Assembly: GCA_029891385.1 (NCBI GenBank)
Contig: CM057230.1
Span: 39,713,858-39,777,857 of the forward strand
DNA from: Erythroxylum novogranatense
Taxonomy: Eukaryota; Streptophyta; Magnoliopsida; Malpighiales; Erythroxylaceae
Direction of reading: 5' to 3'
Length of the DNA: 64,000 nucleotides
Part shown: positions 49,035 through 61,879 of the stretch, piece by piece
How positions within the stretch are numbered: position 1 is the stretch's first letter
Layout of the letters: each line of letters begins with the position of its first letter
Program-made: the position numbers and the translations under genes
The notes under the pieces: generated by a model
Database searches by the model: none
Seen by the model: the letters and a program-made list of their open reading frames with translations, nothing else
Told to the model about the DNA's origin: nothing

Positions 49035-50150
49035 TCTTTCATGTTAGATCATTGAGAATTTTTAATTATTTGTCTTCTATACGAATGGATTATTTTTGCC
49101 TCTTTTGGATCTAGTTATTCCGATATATATATCTAGTTTTAACTTCTTAATTATGTTTCAGTTAAATAACTTTTGCAGTCTTGTGACTTTTAAAAAAAGT
49201 TGGAAGCCATCGAAATAGATGACGATAAGTTGTGTTCAAAAAGTGGTTTCCAAAAGCCTTCAATCTGTATCCAATGGCCAAGGCTTTTGTTAAAGCATAA
49301 GGCAATGTTAATTTGGTTATACTTTAACCAGTAGCCGTAGGTAAAGACCAGAAATCAATGCATTTGGTTTTATTCTTTACATGTTACAAGCTTTAGGATC
49401 TTATAATCAATTTTCTTATAAATTATAATTTATGTTTCTGTTGAGTTAGGCGTAAAGCCTATATTAACAATAAATGGGATATTTTGTCAACTGGTACATT
49501 CGGCTATTTTTACAAATTTTATATTTGGTTCATATATGATGTTCTGGTGTATGTGGTTTTGACATAAATCAATTACACATGCTTTTAATTTATATTTTGA
49601 ATGAAAATTGAATTTGGTTCACTAAAGTTAATACAATCAATGTTCAAATTGATTATTCAAGCTAAGTTCAAAATTGTTATAATTGATTTTTTAATTAATA
49701 TTGTGAAATAAATTGATTGAAACAACATGCTGTGAAAGTAGTCTCTCTTGTGTAAATTAATTTATTTTATAATACTAAGATGGTCGTGTATGTGTAATTC
49801 ATGCAAATATTGACCAGCCTAAATAAGGTCAATATTTTGGTTGAAATACATATACACCCGTGATGATAAATATGTGAAAATTATTAGGTTAGCTATGTAA
49901 ACCATTAATTAGTTCAAAAAAGGTTAATTGTTTGACAATTTTTTATTGTCCATATTTGATTATTGCACTAAGAATACCACTTGCAAGTTAATATTTCTAT
50001 CCAAAGACATTAATGTTGTGAAAGGTATCTTATGATGGATTTTACCATTATTTAATTTTATATAATTATGTGGAATTTATGTGAGCTTGTTTGTTGGTCG
50101 TTTTGTTCTCTATTTAGTTGCTACTTCCACTTTTATTATTAGTGTCAGCA
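49035..50150 (+). other. Leader of Copia D
   Basis: AT-rich leader between primer site and gag. No open frame of note. Gag-like sequence begins near 50160. Confidence 0.5.
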
Positions 50151-50159
50151 TCAATTTTA

Positions 50160-50935
50160 TTCTTGTGCTTAACGTCACAAGCTTTAAGGCATGGAAAGAG
50201 AATGTTATGATTGTTCTCGATGTCCTGGATCCAGACCTTGCATTAAGGATTGAATGACCTGCCAATCCTACGACTAACAGTTCCTTTAATGATAAGAGGG
50301 ACATAGAAATGTGGGAACATTCAAATCGCATGAGTCTTATGATTATAAAGCGTGCTATTTTGGAAACCTTCAGTGGCAATATGTACGAAGGGGTAACTAC
50401 TGCCAAAGATTACCTTGAGGAAATTGAAAAGAGGTTTTCCAAAAGTGAAAAGGCTTAAACGAGTATGTCTTTGCCAAATCTCATTTCAATGAGAATAAGG
50501 GAAAAGGAAACATAAGGGAGTACATCTTGAAGATATTGCATCTTGCTTTGAAACTAAAGGCACTAAAGTTAGAGCTGTTTGAGGACTTGCTTGTGCACTT
50601 AGTTTTAATATCTCTTCCTGCATAATTCAGTCAGTTTAAGGCTAGCTAAAACTTTTAAAAGGAGACTTGGACTCTAAATGAGCTCATTTCTCATTGTGTG
50701 CAAGAAGAGGAAATGCTAAATCGAGAGAACTTAAAGAGTGCTTATTTGACAACTATCTCAAAGGATAATAACTTGAAAAGAAAGAAGGGTAAGGAAGCTG
50801 TAGGTGCCACACTGCAAAAGAAACATTAGAAGCAACAATATAAGCCATTTACCTATTTTTTCTGTGAAAGTATTGCACATAAGAAAAAGGATTGTATCAA
50901 ATATCATGCATGCATTGCAAAGAAAGGTACATTTC
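50160..50935 (+). pseudogene. Copia D gag remnant
   Basis: Plus-strand frames give Gag pieces: FKAWKENVMIVLDVLDPDLA, MWEHSNRMSLMIIKRAILET, DYLEEIEKRFSKSEKA and WTLNELISHCVQEEEMLNRE. A zinc knuckle follows (YFFCESIAHKKKDC) in which the first Cys is Tyr. Several stops and frameshifts disable it. Confidence 0.82.
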
Positions 50936-50940
50936 TCGCT

Positions 50941-51273
50941 TTGGTTTGTTCTGAGGTTAATTTAACTTCGATACCTATACACACTAGGTGGCTAAATTTT
51001 GGTACTACCACTCACATCAGTGTCTATATGCAGGGTTGCCTGAGCTACCGAAAGCCAATTGATGGTGAAAGATATATCTATGTGGATGATAGTAAAGCGA
51101 TAGAAGTTGAGGCTATTGGAACTTTTAGGTTAATGTTAAAGACCGATTATTATTTGGATTTGAATAAGACCTATGTTATACCATCATTTAGACATAATTT
51201 AGTTTCTATTTTTGCATTAGACAAATTTAGTTACTCTTGTTCATTTGGAAATGGTCAATCTAGTTTTTTTTAA
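50941..51273 (+). pseudogene. Copia D protease
   Basis: A 110-residue open frame continues Gag-Pol with the protease fold, but its active site reads WLNFGTTTHIS where family members have W.DSGATTHIS, so the catalytic Asp is lost. Downstream parts such as VIPSFRHNLVSI and SYSCSFGNGQSS are well kept. Confidence 0.82.
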
Positions 51274-51289
51274 GACTCAATGCCTGTTG

Positions 51290-52062
51290 CTACTGGTTCT
51301 TTATCATTTTTTAATAACCTATATTTGATTAATAAGGTTGCCTTATATAATGAAACTCTGCATATATGTAGAAGTATAAAGTGAAAATTAACCAATGAGA
51401 ATTTTGCTTCATTATGGCACAAACGTGTTTAGGGCATATCTCTAAACAAAGAATTGAATGTCTTGTGTCTGATAGAATTCTTGATCCTTTTGATTATGCG
51501 GACTTTGAAAATTATGTCAATTGTATTAAGGAGAAACAAACAAACCTAAGGAAATCAGGTGCCAATAGGGTTATAGATGTCTTAGAACTTTTAAATGCAA
51601 ACGTTTGTGGGTCATTCCCTATAACTTCATGGAATGATTAGCAATATTTTATTACATTCATAAACGATTACTCCTATTATGACTACCTGTATCTTTTTCA
51701 TGAGAAGTCCCAATCTTTGGACGTGTTTAAAAACTATAAGGATGAAGTAGAGAATCAACTTAACAAAAGAATAAAAAGTGTCAGATCTAACTCTGGTGGT
51801 GAATACTATGGTAGATATGATGGATTAGGTAAATAATGTCCATGACCATTTGCTAAGTTCCTTGAAGAGTGCAGTATCGTTTCACAATATAACATGCTAG
51901 GATGTCCTAGTATGAATGGTGTTGCTAAAAAGCGAAATAGAACATTGAAGGACATGGTAAGGTATATGATTCGTCAATCTACTTTACCTTAATCTCTTTA
52001 GGGAGAAGTATTAAAGACTGTAGCTTTCATACTCAATAGGATTCCAACTAAAACAACAACCC
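51290..52062 (+). pseudogene. Copia D pre-integrase and integrase (5' part)
   Basis: The pre-integrase (ASLWHKRV, HISKQRIECLVSD in the other frame) and integrase core (FITFINDYSYYDYLYLFHEK, NGVAKKRNRTLKDMVRYM) are readable across frameshifts and stops. The domain breaks off at IPTKTTT, where insert E begins. Confidence 0.8.
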
Positions 52063-52155
52063 AAAACGAAATCAAAATAAATATAAAGAAAAATTTAATA
52101 TTCTAAATTCAACAATTAAGTGCAATTTGGAATCTATTGAATCAGATTGTGAAAC

Positions 52156-52456
52156 AAACTCTAGAATCTCTTCATTATATCAATATGACAACCAAAGGTC
52201 AAACTCAACAACAAAATTCGAATACAATATTTATTCAAGTGATTATTTAGAACAAAAAAGTCAATGTTTATATAGACAATGGCGTTACTATTTGTATAGC
52301 ATCTAAACTCTACAATCTCTTCATTATATCAATATGACAACTAAAAGTCAAAATCAACAACTAAATTCGAATACAATATTTATTCAAGTGATTATTTAGA
52401 AGAAAAAAGTCAATGTTTATATAGACCTTTGGCGTTACTATTTGTATAGCATCTAA
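52156..52456. repeat. 149-bp tandem duplication in insert E
   Basis: Two adjacent copies (52156-52304 and about 52305-52456) both begin AAACTCTA.AATCTCTTC and end TTTGTATAGCATCT. Only a few positions differ. Confidence 0.9.
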
Positions 52457-52701
52457 AAGACTTTTAAAATTGGAAAACTTTACAAATCGAATAGCAGATG
52501 GAAATATAAAGTCGATATGGTATGTGAGCTATTAAATAATAATATTATTGAAAACTATACTTTTATTATACCTTTAATTTATCAACAGAATCATGATTAC
52601 CATTAATTTTAGGAAATAATTTTCTTAAAATATACAATTCTTTTGTCAATATCTACATTATATAACCTTAAGAACATCAATAATAATATCTTTAAATAAA
52701 A

Positions 52702-52893
52702 TTGATAATACTTAAAATTTCTATATACCATACAACTTATTATAAAAATCTACAACTTATAACAAAAAGATTAAATCAGTCACAATTTTATCTTCTTAAT
52801 ACTCTTACTTTACAAAATGAAATCGAAAGTTTAATAGAACAAGTTTGTAGCGAAAATCCTATAGACTCTAAAAGAATATTAATAATCAATTAA
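52702..52893 (+). CDS. Short unassigned open frame in insert E
   Basis: 63 codons with a helical, Gln/Leu-rich middle (LNQSQFYLLNTLTLQNEIES). No domain is recognised. It may be a remnant of a longer gene, since coding-looking sequence continues upstream in other frames. It may equally be chance in AT-rich DNA. Confidence 0.2.
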   Translation: MIILKISIYHTTYYKNLQLITKRLNQSQFYLLNTLTLQNEIESLIEQVCSENPIDSKRILIIN

Positions 52894-53089
52894 TTGAAAT
52901 AAAACTAAAAGCTTCTACACAAAAAATCAATATTTTGAGGACAAAATTTTTCTTTGGTTTAAATTATTGATATTTTTCTTCTAAAAACTTTTGTAAGGTT
53001 TAAATGGGAACTTTTATAATTGTGCTTAGGATATTTTCGTCACTTATATTTATTTTAGGTTTTCTTTATTTTAAAAAGAGAATCACATA

Positions 53090-54609
53090 TGATCACGGTT
53101 TTCTGATATGTGTTTTTTTAAATATTTTAACCTCGATATTCCACAAGTGTAAGGGTCGTTTGCATAGTATCTAAGGTGTCGATCCCATGAGGAGAGTTAA
53201 TCTAATCCTAAACTCTAAGGCCAAAACAAATTGCAAAAATTCAATTGTAACTAAGCTAAAAAAATAATACAATTCAATCAAATAATTCAATCAACCAATT
53301 CAACTCAAGAATAAATTACAAAATATTAACAAATCAACAAATTACAATGCACACACCAAGAATCAACCTAAGGATACCAATTGAAAGAAAGGAGAAAATT
53401 TTTCTTGTCCTCAACACTAACCTAATTAATTATGAAATGTCAGATTATTAGTCCTAGACTATCCTATGGTTGGTTATTTTCTCTCAAGTTATAACCAAAA
53501 GCCCTAAATTATACACCCTAATTGGATTATGAAAAATTGCAATTTCTTAATTCACAATTTATCCAAACCCTAATTAGCCTTAAAGTTTTCCACTAGACTA
53601 TCGGAACCTAAGTGAGATCTCTCATTATATAATTACTAATTTTATTGATTTCTTGTTCTTATTAAATTACCTAATTCTTGTTAGCCTAATTTAATTATTT
53701 TTCATCGGTTCACCCTCTCAATCTATTACCAATTTATGAAAATGCAGAAATCAATCACAATGAATCCAATTCACATAAATAATCAGATTTTTATTGAATC
53801 AAAGAAAAAAATAACCCAAAGGTGAGTTTAGACAATCCACAACATTCATAAATCCTATGTCAACAACTATTCTAATTCTATACATAGATAAAAATAAAAA
53901 AACACTGAAAAATAGATTTGAATGGATGATGGAGGCAGCAACGATGAGAAACCTCCTATTCTGGGAAGTACTTCGTGTAGGCTTCTTCTCCATGTCTCTC
54001 TTCCTTCGTCTCTTTCCCAATTTCTCGATGAACTCTCTCTAGGGTTTTGTGATGGTGGCTAATACAAGAAGCTCCCATCTCTTTTGTCTCATTCTTTATA
54101 TACTTGATATGTTATAGGCATCCCTCGAGTTTTTCCAGGGTCAAAAGATCCAAAAAAATCCCTCAAAACTCAACTTTTCTGTGTGTCTGCATGTCTGCCA
54201 AATGTTGGCCACGACTGTGGCTGTGTAGGCCTTAATCATGGGCCATTTATAAGCTTTCTATCACAATCGTGGTAGGCATGCCACGATCGTGGGCCAAGTC
54301 TTATGCTTTTGTCACAATCGTGGGTTGTCTCCCTTACTTCTATCACGATCGTGGGTCATTGTTTTGGTTTAAATCTCTACGAAACTTCTCAATTCTTCAT
54401 TGTTGACTCTAAAACACTAACAAACACATCAAGGTACCTCAAAGATATAATGATTAAGCTCAAATGCTTGCACTAACCCATAAAACACATAAACACAAAT
54501 AATTCACAAACTAACACAATTCTACTGAAAACACATACTAAACAATCAAATAAACAAATAAACACATATCAAACTATACCCTAAAATAAGATGCATTTCA
54601 CATTTATCA
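53090..54609 (-). repeat. 3' LTR of element F
   Basis: 1520 bp. It contains five copies of a CACGATCGTGG-like palindrome at 54209-54355 (plus-strand coordinates). It matches 57338-58755 with clear divergence. Confidence 0.83.
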
Positions 54610-56057
54610 ACATCCACACACTTAAACGTTTACTTATCCTTAAACAAACAAAAACAATACAATAAATCAAGAAAACAAAAAACACGTATATGCAATAATG
54701 AGACAATGACTTCAACTTAGCGAAACAAATTTAACTATAAACATAATCCTTCAAGTCTTCAACTTAGCGAAAAAAAATTTAACTATAAACATAATCCTTC
54801 AAGTCGTTCTAACTTATTAACAAGCGAAATTTGCGTCTAAGAACCTTGGACCAAATATACAAACTAATCAAAATTTTAACGTTAAGTCTATTCACCTGTA
54901 TCACTTGCACACACACTGATAATCATTCAGTCAAAATAAAAGTGTAACTATTCCTCAGTAGGTTTTCATGAAAAAAAACAAGCTACTAACAAGTTTGGTA
55001 GGTTTTTATTTGAAAACATTCTTTTTTTATTGATTTTTCTTCAAGGACATGAACCTAGTCTTTTTATGCAGAGGCAAATATTTGTGATAAATTTCGATCC
55101 AGTTACTCAACTAAGTCATGTTGTTATTAAGCTGCCTGGTTGGAATGTCATTATAATCTTTTTACACGAAAGCACACATTTGTGATGCGTGTTAATCCGG
55201 TTATTTAGTTACATCACATTCTTAACTGGCTACTAGCTTTATTCATAACCCAAAGGCTAGCAGAATAGTTATTTTAGTTAAAATTTATATAATTTTTTCT
55301 TTTTTCTTTTTTCTTTTTTCTTTTTTCTTTTTTAACACAAAATTTTGCCTACCTTATTAGTTTAGCTTGCTTTAGTTAATCATTCTTATGAAAATGTACT
55401 AATAATGCCACTTATTTGATTGTCCTAAAAATTATAGATGAACATGACAAATTCTTAAGGTGAATGGACTAACATTGTATCCCAATTAACCAACATATTT
55501 AGCCCTAAGTAACTTAGGTTACTAATTTCACAAGCTAATAAATCTTTGTAACCTAGAGGGTTGTGTTTAAGGTTACATCTACCCTGTTAAGTCCTAGCCA
55601 TTGACGTATTCACACAATTCACATCAAGCAACCTAAACAAACTATCATACAATATGCAAAATTCACACTCAAGGTAAAAACACACAACCCTCTCCATACT
55701 TTAACAACACATTGTTCTCAATGTGAGAAGGGTACACAAACAAACCAGGAGGAAATAAAACACAATATACAAAAAACATAAGATGAAATACTAACAAAAA
55801 TGAAAAGAAAATGGTTAGAACACGAAATAATTAAGGTGACTGAGGTAGTGACAGTGTCAGAGATGGAGACCAAATGTGCTTGGACTTTCCTATCTTATAA
55901 TTGATTTGGAGAGAGTAAGAGAGTTAGTAATCCTAGATCATTTCAAATCATTAATTTTTTTTTAAATTTGAGACAAATCTAACTACACAACAATTTAAGC
56001 CTAACTACCAAACATATTAATTTATGGTCATTAGCTTGACTTTGTATCATTAGAAAC
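54610..56057 (-). other. Non-coding interior of element F
   Basis: No gene seen. A (CTTTTTT)n-like microsatellite lies at about 55285-55333. Two short similar pieces near 54710-54810 repeat CTTCAACTTAGCGAAA..AAATTTAACTATAAACATAATCC. Confidence 0.5.
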
Positions 56058-57190
56058 TCAGCTAGGATCAACTATGAGCGGCTTGCTTCCACCCTTCTCA
56101 TTTAATATCAGTTTTGTAACCTGTAAGTAAGCTACAAATTGTAAAATGATCAGAAGGACAATATTGATAAAGTTGGGAGAACCAATTAATTTCAGTAATG
56201 TCCTTTTCATTAACAAACTGTCAATAGAATAGGGAATAACGAAACTCTCTGAATCTTTCATCGAATCCAAAATTTTGTCTTGTAAGAAGGCGAGTTGCTC
56301 TCTTTCTTCCTTAATCACATTCATCTCCTTTGCTTCTTCCACTTCACGAACAAAGATTTTCATAGCTTCTTCAAACTCGATGATTGTTGTCATCTGTTGT
56401 TCATCATTTTGTTCTTTAAAAGATTTGAACACATAAATTATCCTGAATGAGCTACAATCCTTTGGATTCTTTAATACATAATTCATGTTAAATGTCACTT
56501 GGTCATCATTAATCGGAAGGATAAGGTTCTTTTCATAAACATCTACCCAAGATTCTTCGATGTTCAAATATGAAATATCAAATCTGGTGAATAAAAGGGA
56601 GGGTTGGCATTCTTTTCTTCATCCTCTTTCTTCGTCTCTTGGACTTCAATAAGGTGGGGTTCAACTTGGTGTTCCATTGGTTCTTTTAGCTCTTCCCAAT
56701 TCTTAAGTGTGATAGCCTCATATTGCTCTCGTTGATGTAATTCCACATTTCTCAAAGAATCTTCCACACTTCTCTTACAAAATTCACGGGAAAGTTATCT
56801 TATTTGAATCTCTAGATTGTGAATAGAAGCGACATGATTTTTTATTACTCGATTAAATTTCTCTTCCAATCTCTTCTAGTTCTCTTCCATGTCTTTGAGT
56901 TTATCCAATATTATGTTCAATTAGGAATCCCATGAATTGGACTCTTCTTGCAGAAATTCAAATAGGTCTTGATGTCTTACGTGAGTACTTGCATTGTTAG
57001 ATCAATAGAAATCTGGGTGGTTGTGCCACCCCGTAATGTACATGTTCCAATAAGGATCCTTACTTCCCCAACCATACCGTGCCTCATTGTAATTCACGAA
57101 AGTTCCATGCTCCCTATAATATCTATCTTCCATCATTGTTCTTTCCATTTCTTCTTAGCATCTAGCTCTTCAGATGTCTCACTCTCACTC
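56058..57190 (-). pseudogene. Gag-like remnant in element F
   Basis: Minus-strand frames give, in order, a segment like the Gag tail of Athila-type elements (WHNHPDFY, then a NLEIQIRQL-like helix), an acidic Glu-rich linker (frame 56767-56564) and a 169-residue frame (56567-56058) with a DSESFVIPYSIDSL stretch. That stretch resembles the protease lead-in of these elements, which usually contains a GSF.IPC-like sequence. The DTGA-type active site is absent. Frame breaks and stops occur throughout. Assignment is by motif flavour only. Confidence 0.45.
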
Positions 57191-57337
57191 TAAGATGTCT
57201 TGATATGTCTCTACTTTACGCCCTAAACTTCTTCTTCTTTTCTTTTATTATTATTATTATTTAAAATGAAAGATAATGAAAAAGCCTTAGACCAAAGAAC
57301 TAAACTAATTACCTCCCTGACAACGGCACCAAAAACT

Positions 57338-58755
57338 TGATCGCGATTTTTCGATATGAGTAGTTTTAATATTTTAACCTCGATATTTTGCAAGCGTATG
57401 GGTCATTCTCATATTATCTAAGGTGTCGATCTCACGAGGAGAGTTAATCTAATCCTAAACTCTAAGGCTGAAACAAATTACAAAAATTCAATTATAACTA
57501 AGCTAAAATAATAACAGTCAATTAATTCAATCAACCAATTCAACTCAAGAATAAATCACGAAATATTAACAAATCATTAAATTGCAATGCACACACCAAG
57601 AATCAACCTAAGGAAGTACCAATTGAGAGAAAAGAGAAATTTTTACCTATCTTTAACAATAACCAAATTAATTATGAAATGTCAAATTAATGGCCTTGGA
57701 CTATCCTACGGTTGGTTACTCTCTCTCGAATTATAACCAAAAGCCCTAAATTATAAACCCTAATCAAATTATGAAAAATTCCAATTTCTTAGTTTACTAT
57801 TTATTTAAACCCTAATTAGATCTGAAGTTTTCCACTAGACTACCAGAACCTAAGTGAGATTTCTCATCACACAATTACCAATTTGATTGATTTCTCATTC
57901 TTATTAAATTACCTAATTCTCGTTAGCCTAATTTAATTATTTTTCATTGGTTCACCCTCTCAGTCTATTACTGATTTATGAAAATGCAGAAATCAATCAC
58001 AATGAATCCAATTCACATAAACAATCAGTTTTTTATTGAATCAAAGAAAAAAATAACCCAAAAGTGAGTTTAGACAATCCTCAACATTTATAAATCCTAT
58101 CTCAACAGCTATTCCAATTCTATACATAGATAAAAATGAAAATACATTGGAAAATAGATCTGAATGGATGATGGAGGTAGAAACGATGGGAACTCTCCTA
58201 TTTCAGGAAGTATTTCATATAGGCTTCTTCTCCACGTCTCTCTTCCTTCGTCTCTTTCTCAATCTCTCAATGAACTCTCTCTAGGGTTTCGTGATGGTGG
58301 TTGATGCAAGAAGCTCCCATCTCTTTTGTCTCATTCGTTATATACTTGATGTGTTCTAGGCAGCTCTCGGATTTTTTTGGGGTCGAAAGGTCTAAAAAAT
58401 TTCTCAAAACTTGACTTTTCTGTATGTTTGTGCGTCTGCCCAATGCAGACCATAATTGTGGGCCACTTGTAAGCTTTTTGCCATGATCGTAGGCCAAGTC
58501 TTATGCTTTAGTCACTATTGTGGGCTATCTCCCTTGCTTTTGTCATGATGGGTCATTGTTTTGGAAGTCTCTCTTAAGCTTCTCCGTTCTTCGTTATTGA
58601 TCCTGAAACACTAACAAACACATGAAAGTACCTCAAAGACATAATAATTAAACTCAAATGCTTGTATTAACCTATAAAAACACTCAAATAGTCGAATAAA
58701 CAAATAATCACATATCAAACTATACCCTAAAACACGATGCACTTCACGCTTATCA
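57338..58755 (-). repeat. 5' LTR of element F
   Basis: 1418 bp, about 100 bp shorter than its partner. The CACGATCGTGG palindromes of the other LTR are mostly decayed here (58445-58550). The primer-site-like TGGTGCCGTTGTCAGGGA follows at about 57330-57313. Confidence 0.82.
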
Positions 58756-59255
58756 ACTTCCATATTGTTGAGATATTTCTGAATATTTTGAACAACATAA
58801 TTGAATATCTGTATGTCTTAATTTTTTCTTTAGTTTGGCTTCTAAACATTTTTGTGATAATACCTAATAATATAGCTCCTCCTATATTGTAAGCCACTAA
58901 ATTATCTTGTTATTTTATTAAAATAAATTTTCACTATTTTATTTATAGGATAAGGTAATTTTGTATAAAGATTTGTATATAAATTTCTTGTTCAGACGTT
59001 TTAATTTATAATAATATTTTAATGCACAAATATATTCTTATAAATAACAAATATCACATATTCTTATATTATTTAGGTGCCATGATGCATTTTTCTTTCT
59101 TTCTTTTCAATTCCTTGTTTATATGAAGCTATATTTTTCTATAAATTCTTTATAAATTTCATTGGTTACTACTTGAAAAGTTTTATAGGTTTAACAACAT
59201 TAAGAAATTCAGTGGTATTTTTATTCGTATTTTATTATCTAATAAAAATTTAATA

Positions 59256-59498
59256 CTATACCGTTGTTTTGTAAGTGATAAAATTCCATAATGTACTTAT
59301 ATTAGTTATTCCTTCAAAAGGTTTTTCGAGTTGGATAACTAATGCTAATCTATTAGACAATTCAAGAAATAGTTTTTTTGGAGATATAACACAGTCTAAA
59401 CTAAAAATTCCATCTAATCCTAATGTTACATGCTTTGATGTGTAAAAACCCCTTATGAGCTTTGGATAGGCAAAAGGCCTAGTGTGAACCACTTGCAC
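59256..59498 (-). other. Coding-looking minus-strand stretch across the E/D junction
   Basis: The part within E (59256 to about 59444) reads VTLGLDGIFSLDCVISPKKL and continues for about 40 more residues without a stop, which is notable in such AT-rich DNA. The part beyond 59445 is antisense of Copia D integrase and is chance. No family was recognised. Confidence 0.25.
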
Positions 59499-61682
59499 AT
59501 TTGAGATTGTCTAGCTGAGGTAAGGCCATATAAACCAAATAAAAAGAAATTAGATTCTAAAAATATTAGTTGTTATTTTGTTGGATACTTCAAAAGGTTT
59601 AGGGATTACAAGTTTTATGATCCCACTACATAGTCAATTTTTGAGATGAGAAATGTTTGGTTCTTTGAGGATATTGAGTTTGGGAGGGGAGATAAGGTGA
59701 GAAACATTGTATTTAAAGAGGAATATGTCAATATTCCTCTAGTTGTTGTTGACAATGATATGGGTTTTATTCCTGATGTTGTTGAAGTGACAAATCCAGA
59801 ACATCAAGACAATGTTGAGGAATTCCCTGTTCAGATTACAGAAATTATTCCAAAAGATCAAACTCACCAACCTTAAGAAATAATGTCATTAAGGAGATCC
59901 ATTAGAGAAAGGAGAAGTGTGATTCCAGATGATTACATCATATTTCTTTAAGAACATGAGTTTTATATTGGCATTGTGGAAGATGATCTAGTCAACTTTC
60001 ATCAGGCCATAAAAAGTTATAACTCTCAAAAGTGGATTGATGCCATGAACGAGGAGATACAGTCCATGAAAGACAATGATGTTTGGGATATTGTCTCATT
60101 ACCTGAAGGTGCAAAACTCATCGGTTGCAAATGGATATTTAAAACCAAGAGGGATTTGAAAGGCAAAGTAGAGAGATATAAGGTTCATCTAGTTATAAAG
60201 GGCTTTACACAAAAAGAAGACATTGATTATAAAGAGACTGTCTCTTCAATTTTATCGAAAGACTCTTTTAGAACTATAATGGCACTTATGGCATATTTCA
60301 ACCTTGAGTTGCATCAGATGGATGTAAATACTACATTTTTTAATGGTGACATTGACGAGACAGTTTATATGGTGTAACCAAAACTTTGTGTTAGGAGACA
60401 AAAAGAAAATGGTTTGCAAATTGAAGAAATCCATTTATGGGCTCAAGCAAGCTTCCTATCAATGGTATTAGAAATTTCATCAAGTTACTCTTTTATTTGG
60501 TTTTGAAATGAATACAGTTGATGATTGTATATACTATAAGGTCAGTGGGAGCAAGTATATTTTTCTAGTTTTATATGTCGATGACATACTGCTTGCAATC
60601 AACGATATAAGTTTATCATGAAACCAAGAGCTTTCTGACAAAAAAAATTGAAATAAAAGATCTTGGTGACACCTTTTTTGTATTAGGGATACAAATACAC
60701 CGATATCGTTCTCAGGGTATACTTGGGTTATCAAAAAAGAGCTATATCGAGAAAGTTCTTAATATTTTTGACATGCAGGACTGTAAACCAAGTGACACCC
60801 CTGTTGTTAAGGGAGATAAGTTTAGTCTTAGCCAATGCCCAAAGAATGAGTTTGAAACTAAAGAGATGTAGAAGATTCCTTTTGCTTCAACAGTAAGAAG
60901 TCTAATGTATGCTTAAGTATGTACTCGTCCAGATATTGCATATATTTTTAGAATGTTGGGCAAATACTTAAGCAATCCTAGAATAGATCATTGAAGAGCA
61001 ACCAAACGAGTTATGTGATACTTGCAGAGAACAAAAGATTATATGCTCACATATAGGAAGTCGAATTAGCTAGAAATCATTTGGTATTTTGATTATGATT
61101 TTGTTAGATGCCAAGATAGTCGAAGATCCACATTGGGTTATACTTACCTGCTAGTTGGAGGAGTTATTTCCTAGAAGAGTGTTAAGTAGACACTCATAAC
61201 TTCTTCCACTATGGCACTAAAGTTTATAGCATGTTATGAGGCATCCGATCATTGAATATGGCTGCGGAATTTTGTCACTAGGATGCGTATTATAGATGGT
61301 ATTGAAAGACCATCAAAGTTATTGTCATATTTTGTGACAATAAGTTAACAATGCTATATTCCAACAACAACAGGAGTTCAATGAAGTCAAAACATATAGA
61401 CCTCAAGTTCCTAGTTGTCAAAAAAGGACTTCAGATGGTCAAATGTCTATTGAACATATTGGGAAAAACTCTATGGTTGCGGATTTGCTCACTAAAGGAT
61501 TACCACCAAAGGTCTTTCATAAGCTTGTCGCTCATATGAGTGTTGTATCTATTGAAGATATGTCATTTCAATGGGAGTTTGTTTGGTTGATTTCAATAAG
61601 AAATAAGGAATTTAGACCAGTTGGAAATATGCATGTTAAAATCACATTACATATAATTTCCAAGCCATACATTCATTCTTGA
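59446..61682 (+). pseudogene. Copia D integrase tail, reverse transcriptase and RNase H
   Basis: It resumes with KTPYELWIGKRPSVNHLHI, and a linker ends near 59876. Reverse transcriptase (59976-60980) shows KWIDAMNEEIQSMKDNDVWD, LIGCKWIFKTKRDL, MDVNTTFFNGDIDE and catalytic YVDD (about 60577). RNase H follows, with SKHIDLKF near 61390 and a C-terminal ADLLTKGLPPKVFHKLVAHM. Stops at about 60376, 60619, 60870 and many later ones, plus frameshifts, disable it. Confidence 0.87.
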
Positions 61683-61879
61683 TCTATGTTGTTCAATTAT
61701 ATTAGCATAAATGACCATTGATGAATTTAGTTATGATATGTGTATAATGGAAACCGCTTTGATCCTATGTTATTATAATTGATGAACAACATTGATTAAA
61801 GATGTATTTGGTAGTGATAACAAATTCGAGCTCATAAGGTTATAGTATGATATACAATTAATGAATTATATATATATTT

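Larger units (their letters stand above)
53090..58755 (-). mobile_element. Gypsy-type non-autonomous LTR element F, minus strand
   Basis: Related LTRs lie at 57338-58755 (5' LTR) and 53090-54609 (3' LTR), both starting TGATAA and ending GATCA on the minus strand. The minus strand after the 5' LTR reads TGGTGCCGTTGTCAGGGA, close to the tRNA-Asp primer site used by Athila-like elements. AAGTGTGTGGATGT precedes the 3' LTR as a polypurine-like tract. The 2.7-kb interior holds only Gag-like remnants and no reverse transcriptase, so it is non-autonomous or deleted. The flanks (ACATA and ACTTC) do not form a target duplication. Confidence 0.82.
52068..59444. mobile_element. Unidentified insert E within Copia D
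   Basis: This DNA interrupts the integrase of Copia D, with AAAAC on both sides (52063-52067, 59445-59449) as a possible 5-bp target duplication. Its ends (GAAATC, TGTGTA) are not LTR-like and show no inverted repeat. The outer parts (52068-53089, 58756-59444) carry short coding-looking stretches on both strands that I cannot assign, and a 149-bp tandem duplication. A decayed endogenous pararetrovirus fragment is one possibility and a cut-up transposon another; neither is shown. Element F sits inside it. Confidence 0.5.

Noticed and set aside
59256..59498. 80-codon minus-strand frame as a complete gene
   Set aside because: It crosses the junction of insert E with Copia D, so at least its N-terminal part is antisense of integrase.
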